Positions 27,515-37,095 are shown, numbered from the stretch's first letter. The stretch: 62,784 nucleotides of DNA from an uncultured Spirochaetaceae bacterium (GCA_902766125.1 CACXCG010000016.1:1-62784); one strand, 5' to 3'. Notes: generated by a model from the sequence alone, not told the origin. Translations and numbers: made by a program.

Positions 27515-28763
27515 GTTTTTTTCTGTTGCTCTTGCCGCTGTAACTTTATGTTCGCTGGTTTCCTGCAGTTCTAAAAGCGAAGAACCGCTGGTCATCTGGA
27601 CAAGCAGCAAGGAATTTGCAACGTATGTCGAACAGTTTAATGCAACTCACACAAACGCAAAGGCAGTTCTGGTGTACAAGGAACAGCCTGCACGTGCTTT
27701 ACCGCCGGCAAAAGACGAACAGACGCCCGACCTTATCATAGGCTCATGGCTTAAAAACTCTACCACACGAAAATACTTTACCCCGCTGGACTATCTGTTT
27801 CAAGAAAGACAGTTAAACAAATCTGTTTTTTACCGCCAGCTGATTGACTACGGTGTCATAAACGAAAAGCAGTATCTGGTTCCCATCAGTTTTAACATTC
27901 CGGCAATTGCCTACGATTCACGGCAGGAAGCAAATCTTCCCGAAGGAAAATCACTTACCCTTAATCAGATTAAAGAATGTGCAAAAGCCTTTAACACCAC
28001 CGATAAATCCGGAAACTACACCGCCATGGGTTTTGCCCCGGTGTGGGATACCGACTTTCTGTACCTGGTTTCAAAGATGCAGGGTGCCTCTTACCGCGAA
28101 AAGGGCAACAGTTTTTCGTGGAACGAAAGCGCAATGGATCAGACAATCCGTTACCTGCGTGCATGGACACAGGACTGCAACACCGATTCTACTGCGGAAC
28201 AGAACTTTCAGTTTAAATACCTGACTATGCCGGAATACAAACAGGTTATTTCGGGACGCACACTGTTTGCCTACATGACCAGCGACGAACTGTTTACCCT
28301 TTCTCCGGCACAGCTTGAGCCACTTTCTTTCAGATGGATTCAGTCTAACGGCATGAGTTCCGTAGAAGATTCTCTGATAACGGTAGGTCTGTATAAACAC
28401 GCAAAACACAGTTCACAGGCAGAACTTTTCTTAAAATGGTTCTTTACCACGCAGACTCAGGTAGAACTGATTCAAAAGCAGGAAGAAATGAAGCTTGATA
28501 CACGTGTTTTTGGCATTGCATCAGGCTTTTCTTCGATTGCACAGGTAAATGAAGCCTGTTATCCGACCTATTACAGCCAGCTTTTGGGAAAACTGCCGGA
28601 AGCATCATCGCTTACACTGCCCAACATTCTGCCCTACCGCTGGACAAGCCTTAAACAGCAGGTAATTATTCCGTATTTACAGCAGCGTTCTGACACCACG
28701 TCTCAAAAAGAAGTAGATGACCTTACCCGCCGCATTGCAGACTGGAGTAAGCAGTTCTTCTAA
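27507..28763 (+). CDS. Extracellular solute-binding lipoprotein
   Basis: 418 residues. Lipoprotein signal MRKFFSVALAAVTLCSLVSC with the lipidated Cys near 20. The rest resembles family 1 (sugar/oligosaccharide type) ABC binding proteins: VIWTSSKEFATYVEQFN, PDLIIGSWLKN, YLVPISFNIPAIAYD and VPISF-type hinge segments. No permease or ATPase follows, so it is an orphan binding protein. The start at 27507 overlaps the aminotransferase stop by 8 bases; an in-frame ATG at 27459 would add 16 residues lacking signal-peptide character. Coupling to an aminotransferase is unusual. Confidence 0.87.
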   Translation: MRKFFSVALAAVTLCSLVSCSSKSEEPLVIWTSSKEFATYVEQFNATHTNAKAVLVYKEQPARALPPAKDEQTPDLIIGSWLKNSTTRKYFTPLDYLFQERQLNKSVFYRQLIDYGVINEKQYLVPISFNIPAIAYDSRQEANLPEGKSLTLNQIKECAKAFNTTDKSGNYTAMGFAPVWDTDFLYLVSKMQGASYREKGNSFSWNESAMDQTIRYLRAWTQDCNTDSTAEQNFQFKYLTMPEYKQVISGRTLFAYMTSDELFTLSPAQLEPLSFRWIQSNGMSSVEDSLITVGLYKHAKHSSQAELFLKWFFTTQTQVELIQKQEEMKLDTRVFGIASGFSSIAQVNEACYPTYYSQLLGKLPEASSLTLPNILPYRWTSLKQQVIIPYLQQRSDTTSQKEVDDLTRRIADWSKQFF

Positions 28764-28813
28764 CAGTTAATGTTTTTATAGTGTCTTGCCGATATTTAAA
28801 ACGAGGCAAGATT

Positions 28814-29227
28814 ATGGTTTCAAACGACATTACTTTGAACGCATCATCTTATAGCAATCTCTTTGGAAGCGGATTTGGCTCCCTGTATGTACCGGTAAGC
28901 CCCAGTGCTGTCGTGTACGCACAGTTTGACCACATCCACGGAATTGCAGCTTCATCTGATCAGGCCGGTGTTTCGGTAAACCGCATTTCAATTCTCAACG
29001 CACTGATTGATCAGTTTGTTTCCATGAAAGCTCAGGGAAGCGACAATAAAAATATCCTGCAGGACAGCGAAAAAGCCATGGAGCTTTCCGAAGTACAGCA
29101 GGATATGCTCATTCAGTCGTATCAGAAACAGATTTCAGAGTCAATTTCTCAGGCACAGGAACAGGGTCTGTACGGATTTGCAGGCCTTATGCCCCAGTCC
29201 GGTGCCGTCTTTAACATTGTAGCTTAA
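28814..29227 (+). CDS. Conserved-looking hypothetical protein
   Basis: 137 residues, no signal peptide and no recognised domain. It has a Ser/Val-rich first half and a helical, Gln-rich second half (LSEVQQDMLIQSYQKQISES) that could form a coiled coil. The start at 28814 has GAGG 9 bases upstream. A hairpin CTTGCC (28785-28790)/GGCAAG (28805-28810) overlaps that SD, and TATAGT at 28777-28782 may be a -10. It ends 3 bases from the convergent transporter gene. Function unknown. Confidence 0.7.
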   Translation: MVSNDITLNASSYSNLFGSGFGSLYVPVSPSAVVYAQFDHIHGIAASSDQAGVSVNRISILNALIDQFVSMKAQGSDNKNILQDSEKAMELSEVQQDMLIQSYQKQISESISQAQEQGLYGFAGLMPQSGAVFNIVA

Positions 29228-29230
29228 GCA

Positions 29231-30586
29231 CTATGTCCACAAAAGCCACAGAATCAAAGCCGCAGCCAGAGTCGTTATAATCGTAAACGGAACTCCAACC
29301 TTAAGCCATCCGCTGAACTTCATGGGGTAGCCCTCTTTCTTAAGGATTCCCATAGACACAATGTTAGCACTTGCTCCAAACGGCGTAAGGTTACCACCCA
29401 GACAGGAACCTACTAAAAGCGCAAACATGTACAGTTCACTCTTAACGCCGATTGCCTGTGCCATACCTGCTGCAACAGGAAGCATTGCAATAATGTACGG
29501 AACGTTATCGACAAAACCGCTGATTACGATAGACACAAACAGAATGACAAAGAATCCTGCAACAACAGAACCGTTTGTAAGACCAGAAAGGAACTGTGCA
29601 AAATCATCAAGTAAACCGGTTTCGCGGATTGCACCAATGACGACAAAAATTCCAATCAGGAAGAAAATTGTTTCCCAGTCAAGTTCTTTTGCAAGCGCAA
29701 CAGTTTCATCTGTCGTTTTGTGCTGGAAGAAACGGTACCACACAAGCCCCGCAATTCCCAGTGCAAGAACAAACAGACCGCTCAAATATTCAAAGCTGGT
29801 ATGAATGAATGAAACGGCAGCAAGACCAAAAATCATGGTAAGCAGAAGAATCATGGGGAACCAGGAAACAACCGGCTCTTTTTCAAGTTCAATTTTGTTC
29901 TTTCCTGCTTTGGTAAAGAAGAAATAGAAGAACGCACAGCCTGCAAGCATTCCTGTCTGAACGACAAAGAAAATTGAAAGGCGTCCGTCGTGTACAAAGA
30001 AGTCGTTAAAATTGTAACCCGCATAACTTGCAAAAATCATTGATGGCGGATCTCCTACCAGCGTTGCAGTTCCTTCAAGGTTACTCATTACCGCAAGACC
30101 AATCATAAAGTAAGTAGGATTAAGTTTGAGTTTTTTACACAGCGCAAGTGCAATAGGTGCCATAACCAGAACAGTCGCAACGTTTTCAACAAAGATAGAA
30201 ATAATTCCCGTCATTGCTAAAATGGCTACGATTGCAAGCCCGGTGTTTTTTGAATGCATGACAATGGTATCTGCAATGCGTGCAGGAACCCGTGAGTAAA
30301 TAAACAGAGCAGCAATAATCATACTGCCCAGATAAATCATCAGCACGTTCCAGTTGATTACATCCTGAAATGCATGGACCGGTGCATACAGATGAGCGGG
30401 TGCATCTCCAGAAAGAGCCAGAATATCTTCCGGAAGTTTAAACAGGGCATCGGGGAAAATGATTCCCAGAATAATGACGATTACTGCGGCACACGAGGTA
30501 AACCACACTTTTTTATTCTGAAACGCTATGACCAGTGCATACATGACGATTGCAAGTGCAAGCACAACCCATTTTAACTGTTCCAT
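29231..30586 (-). CDS. ArsB/NhaD-type ion or anion transporter
   Basis: 451 residues with about 11-12 membrane segments. Signature regions are NWNVLMIYLGSMIIAALF, GIISIFVENVATVLVMAPIAL, NLEGTATLVGDPPSMIFA and, in the second half, SGFVDNVPYIIAMLPVA and GSCLGGNLTPFGASANIVS. These repeated motifs are typical of the IT superfamily (ArsB, NhaD, SLC13/CitM). The substrate is uncertain: sodium/proton exchange, arsenite or a carboxylate are all possible. AGGAG precedes the start. It is alone, between convergent and same-strand neighbours. Confidence 0.88.
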   Translation of the reverse strand: MEQLKWVVLALAIVMYALVIAFQNKKVWFTSCAAVIVIILGIIFPDALFKLPEDILALSGDAPAHLYAPVHAFQDVINWNVLMIYLGSMIIAALFIYSRVPARIADTIVMHSKNTGLAIVAILAMTGIISIFVENVATVLVMAPIALALCKKLKLNPTYFMIGLAVMSNLEGTATLVGDPPSMIFASYAGYNFNDFFVHDGRLSIFFVVQTGMLAGCAFFYFFFTKAGKNKIELEKEPVVSWFPMILLLTMIFGLAAVSFIHTSFEYLSGLFVLALGIAGLVWYRFFQHKTTDETVALAKELDWETIFFLIGIFVVIGAIRETGLLDDFAQFLSGLTNGSVVAGFFVILFVSIVISGFVDNVPYIIAMLPVAAGMAQAIGVKSELYMFALLVGSCLGGNLTPFGASANIVSMGILKKEGYPMKFSGWLKVGVPFTIITTLAAALILWLLWT

Positions 30587-30624
30587 ACAAACTCCTTTTT
30601 TCTTCTATAACCAAATACTAATTG

Positions 30625-32751
30625 TTACCGGAAATACCGCGCCGTAAGTGCATGAGAAAACAGCTCTGCCTTGCGGAACGTCTGAATCATCAGCGGTGCA
30701 AACAGCGGGACTAGCTGCTTGAATTTCTTAAAGCCTTTTGACTGTCCGAATGCTCCGCGGATAATCTGCGTTTTAACAATACTGGCAGCCTCTTCCAGAA
30801 GCAAGGGAATAAACCTGAAGATAATTCCCACAACTAAAACTATATTGCGTACTGCAGCTTTATTTATGAGCGCTATCAGTATAAGAAGATCTGAAAGTCC
30901 GTCAAGCAACTGGCGTTCATCTATCGTAAACATAAATACGCCCATAGTGTTAACACAGGAAACAATGCGAAGTACCGAACACACACACAGCTGTATCTTT
31001 GACGGTGTTATCACAAGCCACGATAAATCAACATAACGGATTTCGTCTGCCTGTGCGGGAAAGAAAATCAACTGAAAGACAACAATCAGCAAAATCCACG
31101 GTGAAAACTTAAGTATTGCAATCGTCGGTTTTGAAATCGGATAGCGTGCAAGCAGTGCATACAGAATAGTTACTCCCAGTACACATGCACACGGAAGAAC
31201 TGTCTTAAAGCAAATGGAAAGCGTAAACATTGCAAGAAACACAAGGTACTTTACGACAGGCGGTAATTTTGCAACCGGTGAATCGGGAATCTGCACGGTT
31301 CCCAAAAATGAAGCAGATGCTTTTCGTATTCCTGCAAGCATTTCTGCATTTCTGACCGGCGGCATATCTTTCAGCTGAATGTTTGTATCATCACCGGCAC
31401 TCACCGTAACTTTTGTAAGTTCATCCCAGGAAAGCTGTCTGTCTGCAAACTGAGCTTCGTTCATGCGGTGTGTGGTAAACAAAACGGTTTTTCCTTCCTG
31501 CGCAAGCTTACGCAGCAAAAGCATAACCGTACGGCGCGACTGTGCATCCAGACCGGCAGTCGGCTCATCAAATAGGTACACATCACCTTCCAGTGCAACA
31601 ATTCCCGCAAGTGAAAGCTTTCGTTTTTCACCGCCGCTTAAGCGGAATGCCTGACGGTCAGCAAAATCTGCAAACGGAACTCCCGCAGCATCCATTGCAT
31701 GTATGACACGCTGCCGTAATTTCTTACCCGTTACCCCCTGTGCGCGTGCACCAAAGGCAACATCATCTGCAGCAAACGGTTCAAATAAGGCGGCTTCTGT
31801 ATCCTGCAGTGCAAGCAGCGGCCGTGACACAGATCTGATTGTTCCCGAAGAAGGAATCAAAAGCCCCGCAAGACATTCAAGCAGTGTGGATTTACCGCAG
31901 CCGGAAGGTCCTGTCAGTGCAGTAAGTGTTCCCTTTTGCAGAGTAAATGAAAGTTTTTCAAACACCTTACGGTCTGAATATGAAAACGAAAGATTTTTAA
32001 CGCTTAATGAAAGCGGTGCATCCTCTGCAACAGAAGCAGATTGTTTTGCATGAATCAGTTCATCATCAGAACCAAACACAGACTGCACCATTGCTTCATC
32101 GGCAAAAAAATCAGCAGACGAAGCATCAAATACCAACTTACCCTGCTCAAGGACTAACACCCGTGAAGCATGACGAACTTCTTCTTCGTCGTGCGTGATA
32201 TGAACAATGCTGTTACCTTTGCGGTTCCACTGATCTATAAACTCAATTACCTCAGCCCGTGTATTCGGGTCAAGCATGGCAGTTGTCTCATCCAGAATCA
32301 GAAGATCAGGGAAAAGTGCAAGAATTCCTGCAAGCGCAAGCCGCTGTGTCTGTCCTAAAGAAAGCTGCGTGGTACGCGAAAAGGCGCGGTCTGCCAGATC
32401 TACAACCGAAAGACACTCCATAGTGCGCAACTCAACTTCTGACTTGGAAAGATTCAGATTCTTTGGTCCAAACGCAGTGTCCCGTTCCACAACACCTGCT
32501 ACAATCTGTTCCTTGGGATGCTGAAACACTATACCTTCGATTGCATTTTCTGAGCGCTCTACCGTTCCTTCGTCAGGCTCAATAAATCCCGCCAGAACGC
32601 GTGCCAGCGTGCTTTTCCCCGAACCGTTAGTTCCTACCACGGCAATATACTGACCGCGCTCTATGCTTACCGATACATCCGTAAGCGCATTACGGTTTGC
32701 CTGAGGATATGAAAATGACACGTTGCTAAGCTTAAGAACCTGCGTTTCCAT
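30625..32751 (-). CDS. ECF transporter core fused in one chain: EcfA-EcfA'-EcfT
   Basis: 708 residues. First ABC ATPase (1-245): Walker A GTNGSGKST at 40-48, Q-loop FQHPKEQI, signature LSLGQTQ, Walker B LLILDE. Second ABC ATPase (about 255-475): Walker A GPSGCGKST, signature LSGGEKRK, Walker B VYLFDE. C-terminal EcfT membrane domain (about 505-708) with four to five segments and the late motif IIRGAFGQSKGFKKF that couples to the ATPases. Normally three genes; here one. No S (substrate) component is adjacent, so this is probably a shared group II module serving unlinked S proteins for vitamins or metals. The ATG lacks an SD; TAGTAT ends 7 bases before it. Confidence 0.93.
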   Translation of the reverse strand: METQVLKLSNVSFSYPQANRNALTDVSVSIERGQYIAVVGTNGSGKSTLARVLAGFIEPDEGTVERSENAIEGIVFQHPKEQIVAGVVERDTAFGPKNLNLSKSEVELRTMECLSVVDLADRAFSRTTQLSLGQTQRLALAGILALFPDLLILDETTAMLDPNTRAEVIEFIDQWNRKGNSIVHITHDEEEVRHASRVLVLEQGKLVFDASSADFFADEAMVQSVFGSDDELIHAKQSASVAEDAPLSLSVKNLSFSYSDRKVFEKLSFTLQKGTLTALTGPSGCGKSTLLECLAGLLIPSSGTIRSVSRPLLALQDTEAALFEPFAADDVAFGARAQGVTGKKLRQRVIHAMDAAGVPFADFADRQAFRLSGGEKRKLSLAGIVALEGDVYLFDEPTAGLDAQSRRTVMLLLRKLAQEGKTVLFTTHRMNEAQFADRQLSWDELTKVTVSAGDDTNIQLKDMPPVRNAEMLAGIRKASASFLGTVQIPDSPVAKLPPVVKYLVFLAMFTLSICFKTVLPCACVLGVTILYALLARYPISKPTIAILKFSPWILLIVVFQLIFFPAQADEIRYVDLSWLVITPSKIQLCVCSVLRIVSCVNTMGVFMFTIDERQLLDGLSDLLILIALINKAAVRNIVLVVGIIFRFIPLLLEEAASIVKTQIIRGAFGQSKGFKKFKQLVPLFAPLMIQTFRKAELFSHALTARYFR

Positions 32752-32785
32752 TACGCCTATACTACACTTTTTTTCTATTTTTTGC

Positions 32786-32791
32786 TACAAT
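32786..32791 (+). promoter_or_regulatory. hisA operon -10 (leaderless)
   Basis: TACAAT ends 7 bases before ATG 32799. The -35 region (about 32763-32769, ACACTT-like) is weak. No SD exists upstream of the ATG, which supports a leaderless start. Confidence 0.55.
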
Positions 32792-32798
32792 ACAAAGT

Positions 32799-34100
32799 AT
32801 GGTAATTGCTTCGATTGATTTAAAAGACGGACATGTTGTTCAGCTTAAAAACGGAAAAGATTTAGTTCTTCAGCGCGATGACGCAGATTCTCTTATTGCG
32901 GAATTCAACCTCTATGGTGAAGTTGCCATTATCGACTTAGACGCGGCCTTACGCAATACAGATGAAAAGGGAAATACGGCAAACACTGAACTTTTGAAAT
33001 CACTGCTCAGAAAAGGAAATGTACGTGTAGGCGGAGGAATCCGTGATGTCAAAAAAGCACGTGAACTGATTTCTCTGGGTGCAGAAAAAGTCATCATTGG
33101 TTCAGCAGCCTGGAACGCAAACCGTAAAGACGGAGAGCCAATACTCAACACCGCATTTCTTGACGAACTGGTCAATGCAATCGGTAAGCAGCGAATTATC
33201 ATCTCTGTAGATGCCATAAACGGAAACATTGCCGTTAAAGGCTGGACAGAAACCGCCGGTATTCCGCTCATAGACGGAGCAAAAGAAGCTGAAAAATATG
33301 CAAGCGAACTGCTGTTTACCTGTGTAGAAAAAGAAGGCTGCATGCAGGGAACTGACATGGAGCAGGTAAAAAAACTGCGTGAAGCAGTAAGCTGTCGTGT
33401 CGTTGCGGCTGGCGGAGTTAATTCTCTTGAACAGATAGAAGAACTGGAAAAACTGGGCTGCGATGTACAGCTGGGCATGGCATTGTATACAGGTGCAGTT
33501 TCACTTAAAGACAGTTTTATTCACTGCCTTAACTGGGATAAAACAAACGGAATGATTCCTGTCATTGCACAGAGCACTCACGGTGAAGTATTAATGATGG
33601 GCTATGCAAACCGAGATGCTTTTAAAAAAACCTTTGCAACAAAAAAACTCACGTTCTTCAGCAGAACCCGCAATACTCTGTGGACAAAAGGCGAAACAAG
33701 CGGACATGTACTTGATGTCGTAAAGCTTAGAGCTGACTGTGACCGCGATACCGTACTGGCAACTGTTGTTCCTAACGGCGGTGCATGTCATACCGGAAGC
33801 TGGACTTGTTTTGGTGCAGCTCCTGACGAAAAAAGTTCAATGGAACGGCTGTATGCAACTATTGCAGAACGCTTTGCAAATCCAAAACCCGGAAGCTATT
33901 CTGCAACGCTCAACGATCAGCGTGTGCGCGAAAAGGTTATGGAAGAAGCAGAAGAACTTACCGATGAAGCCGAAACAAAGCAGGATGTCATCTGGGAAGC
34001 AGCAGACCTTCTGTATTTTGTAAGCGTACTGATGTACAAAGAGGGAGTTACCTGGCAGGACGTGTATGACGAACTGGATAAACGTCACAAGGCAAAGTAA
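32799..34100 (+). CDS. hisA: Fused HisA-HisI-HisE histidine biosynthesis protein
   Basis: 433 residues with three enzymes. HisA (1-about 240; ProFAR isomerase) has the TIM-barrel motifs IDLKDGHVVQL, VRVGGGIRD, ISVDAINGNIAVKGW and VVAAGGVNS. HisI (about 243-345; phosphoribosyl-AMP cyclohydrolase) has GEVLMMGYANRDAF, FFSRTRNTLWTKGETSGH, the zinc ligands in RADCDRDT and GGACHTGSWTCF. HisE (about 347-433; phosphoribosyl-ATP pyrophosphatase) has EKVMEEAEELTDEA and WEAADLLYFVSVLM. The usual fusion is only HisI-HisE; HisA at the front is uncommon. The three activities catalyse consecutive steps 2, 3 and 4. First gene of hisAIE-hisD-def-fmt-PASTA. Confidence 0.95.
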   Translation: MVIASIDLKDGHVVQLKNGKDLVLQRDDADSLIAEFNLYGEVAIIDLDAALRNTDEKGNTANTELLKSLLRKGNVRVGGGIRDVKKARELISLGAEKVIIGSAAWNANRKDGEPILNTAFLDELVNAIGKQRIIISVDAINGNIAVKGWTETAGIPLIDGAKEAEKYASELLFTCVEKEGCMQGTDMEQVKKLREAVSCRVVAAGGVNSLEQIEELEKLGCDVQLGMALYTGAVSLKDSFIHCLNWDKTNGMIPVIAQSTHGEVLMMGYANRDAFKKTFATKKLTFFSRTRNTLWTKGETSGHVLDVVKLRADCDRDTVLATVVPNGGACHTGSWTCFGAAPDEKSSMERLYATIAERFANPKPGSYSATLNDQRVREKVMEEAEELTDEAETKQDVIWEAADLLYFVSVLMYKEGVTWQDVYDELDKRHKAK

Positions 34101-34112
34101 GAGGCACGGAAC

Positions 34113-35486
34113 ATGATACGGATTCAGAAAACACAGGAAGTCGAACCGGAATTTTTTGAAGGAAGAAATTTTGGTGACAGCATAGATGTAGTTAAAACAG
34201 TTCTGCAGACTGTGCGCGAAAAAAAAGACGAAGCACTTCACACTTACAGCCGGCAGTTTGATGCGGCAAATCCTGCATCGTTTGAAATTTCGCAGAGTGA
34301 ACTTAAAACCGCTGCAGATTTTATGAAGGAAACCAATCCTGATTTGTATAAATCTCTATGCTATTCCTTTGACCTTGCACTGCGCTTTGCAAAAAAACAG
34401 CGTGAAAGTTTTGACGACTTTGAAATAGAACTTGAAGAAGGACTGTTTACCGGACAGAAAAACATTCCTGTTGACCGGGCAGGTGTATATGTTCCCGCAG
34501 GACGCTTTCCGTTAGTTTCAAGCGTTGTCATGACCGTAACTCCGGCTCTTGCTGCAGGCGTAAAAGAAATTGTGCTGTGTACACCTCCACGGGTTCACCC
34601 TGATGATCTGGAAAAAGCAAAAGCTTCGGGACAGAAATGTTACACAGGCGGAAAACCCTATGCAGACAAGAACATCATGGCAGCAGCATACATTTGCGGT
34701 GTTAACCGTGTGTTTGCAGTCGGCGGTGCACAGGCTATAGCAGCGCTTGCGTTTGGAACACAAAGCATTCCCCGCGCAGATGTCATCGTAGGTCCTGGAA
34801 ACAAATTTGTTGCAGAAGCAAAGAAACTGGTGTACGGTACCTGTGGCATAGACATGATTGCAGGTCCCACTGAAGTATTTATTATTGCAGACAAAAGTGC
34901 AGATCCCAAATGGGTTGCAGCAGACATGCTTGCTCAGGCAGAACATGATGTTGTCGCACAGTCTACCCTTGCAACTCCTGACGAAGCATTTGCTAAACAG
35001 GTTGCACAGGAAATTGAAGTTCAGCTTGCACAGCTTCCCACCCGTCAGACTGCAGAACAGAGCATTAACACCTACGGCCGCATCATTATCACTAAAGATT
35101 TAGACGAAGCCGCATTCCTTGCAGACAAACGTGCACCCGAACACTTAGAGCTTGCACTTGATGACACAAAAGAACGGGAACGCATTATTCAGACCGTACA
35201 CAATTACGGCTCACTGTTTATCGGACACGATTCGGCAGAAGTCTTTGGAGACTATGCTGCAGGACTGAATCACACACTGCCTACTTCAGGAAGCGCACGC
35301 TTTACCGGTGGACTTTCTGTCCGCATGTTCCTTAAGACAGTCACTACCCTCAGGGCAAAAAGCGGTTCAAAAGGTGCAGTTGCATCTGCAGTTGCCGCAG
35401 GACACTTAGGTGATGCCGAAGGACTTGCAGCACATGCGTATGCAGCACGACTCAGACTTAACTCTCAGGAGGAAGGCAATGCTTAA
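34113..35486 (+). CDS. hisD: Histidinol dehydrogenase
   Basis: Last two steps of histidine synthesis (histidinol to histidine, NAD+ and zinc). 457 residues. Motifs: VYVPAGRFPLVSSVVM, FAVGGAQAIAALAFGT, VGPGNKFVAEAKKLVYG, AGPTEVFIIAD, LAQAEHDVVAQS and the catalytic-region APEHLEL. An insertion (CTPPRVHPDDLEKAKASGQK, about 160-180) is slightly longer than in the enteric enzyme. It starts 12 bases after the hisAIE stop behind GAGGCACGG. Other his genes are not in this window. Confidence 0.96.
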   Translation: MIRIQKTQEVEPEFFEGRNFGDSIDVVKTVLQTVREKKDEALHTYSRQFDAANPASFEISQSELKTAADFMKETNPDLYKSLCYSFDLALRFAKKQRESFDDFEIELEEGLFTGQKNIPVDRAGVYVPAGRFPLVSSVVMTVTPALAAGVKEIVLCTPPRVHPDDLEKAKASGQKCYTGGKPYADKNIMAAAYICGVNRVFAVGGAQAIAALAFGTQSIPRADVIVGPGNKFVAEAKKLVYGTCGIDMIAGPTEVFIIADKSADPKWVAADMLAQAEHDVVAQSTLATPDEAFAKQVAQEIEVQLAQLPTRQTAEQSINTYGRIIITKDLDEAAFLADKRAPEHLELALDDTKERERIIQTVHNYGSLFIGHDSAEVFGDYAAGLNHTLPTSGSARFTGGLSVRMFLKTVTTLRAKSGSKGAVASAVAAGHLGDAEGLAAHAYAARLRLNSQEEGNA

Positions 35487-36057
35487 GATTTACAAACTGG
35501 GCGAAGAAGTATTACGACAGAATTGTGAAGAAGTAAAACCCGAAGAAATTAATGATGAATTACGCACGCTCATAAAAGAAATGTTTTTAACCATGGATGA
35601 AGCAAACGGCGTTGGTCTTGCAGCACCTCAGGTTGGAATTGCAAAACGGTTTTTCGTTGCAATGGCCGATGACGATGTTGAACGCGTATTCATCAATCCG
35701 GTAATCACCAAAACTTCATCTGAACTTTCTGAATACGAAGAAGGCTGTCTTTCTATTCCCGGTGTTTACGAAACCATTGTCCGCCCCAAGGCAGTCACCA
35801 TTTCTGCACTGGACATGAACGGTAAGCCCTTTACGATTGATGCAGAAGGACTGTTAGCAAGAATTGTTCAGCACGAATCAGATCATCTTGACGGTGTACT
35901 GTACATTGACCGCGGCGACGAAGAGTTTAAAAACAAAACAATAGAAACGTTTAAAAAGCGTCAGGCAAATGCCGCTGCAAAAGCTGCAAAGAAAGCAGCA
36001 AAAAAAGCAAAGCTTGAAGCAAAACTTAACGCAAAAAAAACAAACGGAGCAAACTAG
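35479..36057 (+). CDS. def: Peptide deformylase
   Basis: Removes the N-formyl group from new proteins. 192 residues. The three family motifs are GVGLAAPQVG (about 50), EEGCLSIPG (about 94) and QHESDHLDG (HExxH metal site, about 137). The tail after 165 is a Lys/Ala-rich helix. The start at 35479 has AGGAGG 5 bases upstream and overlaps hisD by 8 bases; an in-frame ATG at 35410 lies far inside hisD. Followed at 3 bases by fmt, the matching formyltransferase. Confidence 0.96.
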   Translation: MLKIYKLGEEVLRQNCEEVKPEEINDELRTLIKEMFLTMDEANGVGLAAPQVGIAKRFFVAMADDDVERVFINPVITKTSSELSEYEEGCLSIPGVYETIVRPKAVTISALDMNGKPFTIDAEGLLARIVQHESDHLDGVLYIDRGDEEFKNKTIETFKKRQANAAAKAAKKAAKKAKLEAKLNAKKTNGAN

Positions 36058-36060
36058 AAG

Positions 36061-37074
36061 ATGCTGCGTGTTTTATTCGGAGGAAGTCCTGCTGCTTCCG
36101 CAAAAGCATTAGAACTCATTCTCAGAGACAGTGCAATGTCTGAATCTGTTCCCAGTGAACAGTACAAAATTGTCGGCATTCTGACAAATCCTCCGTCTGC
36201 AAAAGGAAGACACAAAGAACTCATTCCCACAGAAGTTGAACAGTATGCACGCATCTGGAACGAAGCACGCGGCGATGACATTCAGATTTTTTCTCCTGAA
36301 CATGTAAAGGAAGAAGCACGCAATCAGATTGAACAGGTGCATCCCGACATTTTTGTCTGCTTTGCCTACGGACATATTTTAGGACCAAAGTTTTTTTCTC
36401 TCTTTAAATTCGGCGGAATAAACCTGCATCCCTCACTGCTTCCAAAATACCGTGGAGCAACTCCGGTAAATGCAGCAATCTTAAATCAGGATAAAGCAAC
36501 AGGCTTAAGTCTTCAGAAAATGGCTTTGGGCATGGACGAAGGCGATGTTCTTTTTCAACAGAAAATAACACTCACCGGAACCGAAACTGCAGAAACACTG
36601 CTTAACCACAGCGCACTTCACGGAGCAATTGCCATTACCAGTTTACTGCGTACTATCGCAAAGACACAGCAGCTTCCCCCCGCCGTAAAACAGGAAGGAA
36701 CTGCAACCTACTGCACAATCATAAAAAAAGAAGACGGTAAAATTGACTGGAGCAAGTCTGCAGAAGAAATCGATGCACAGATTCGTGCCTATACTCCCTG
36801 GCCGCAGTGCTACACAAGTGCTAACGGTCAGCAGTTAAAAATACTTAAAGCAGGTGCTGCAACAAAAATCGCAATTCAGGATAATACGGTTCCCAAAAAC
36901 ACGTCTGCCGTTCCCGGAACTGTACTGGATTACAATAAACAGCGCGGAATTCTTATTCAGACAGGTAATGGAGTTCTTATCGTTACTGAACTGCAGTGGC
37001 AGGCAAAAAAAGCAATGGATTATAAATCGTTTATGAACGGTTCCAGAAATTTCATCGGGTCTGTTCTAGAATAA
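36061..37074 (+). CDS. fmt: Methionyl-tRNA formyltransferase
   Basis: Formylates initiator Met-tRNA. 337 residues. N-terminal formyltransferase fold with NPPSAKGR, HPDIFVCFAYGHIL, the catalytic region INLHPSLLPKYRGATPVNAAI and GMDEGDVLFQQ; the C-terminal OB domain has IDAQIRAYTPWPQCYT. Only 3 bases separate it from def. The pair is a common operon, here attached to his genes. Confidence 0.95.
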   Translation: MLRVLFGGSPAASAKALELILRDSAMSESVPSEQYKIVGILTNPPSAKGRHKELIPTEVEQYARIWNEARGDDIQIFSPEHVKEEARNQIEQVHPDIFVCFAYGHILGPKFFSLFKFGGINLHPSLLPKYRGATPVNAAILNQDKATGLSLQKMALGMDEGDVLFQQKITLTGTETAETLLNHSALHGAIAITSLLRTIAKTQQLPPAVKQEGTATYCTIIKKEDGKIDWSKSAEEIDAQIRAYTPWPQCYTSANGQQLKILKAGAATKIAIQDNTVPKNTSAVPGTVLDYNKQRGILIQTGNGVLIVTELQWQAKKAMDYKSFMNGSRNFIGSVLE

Positions 37075-37095
37075 AACACAAAAAAATGGTAAGGT

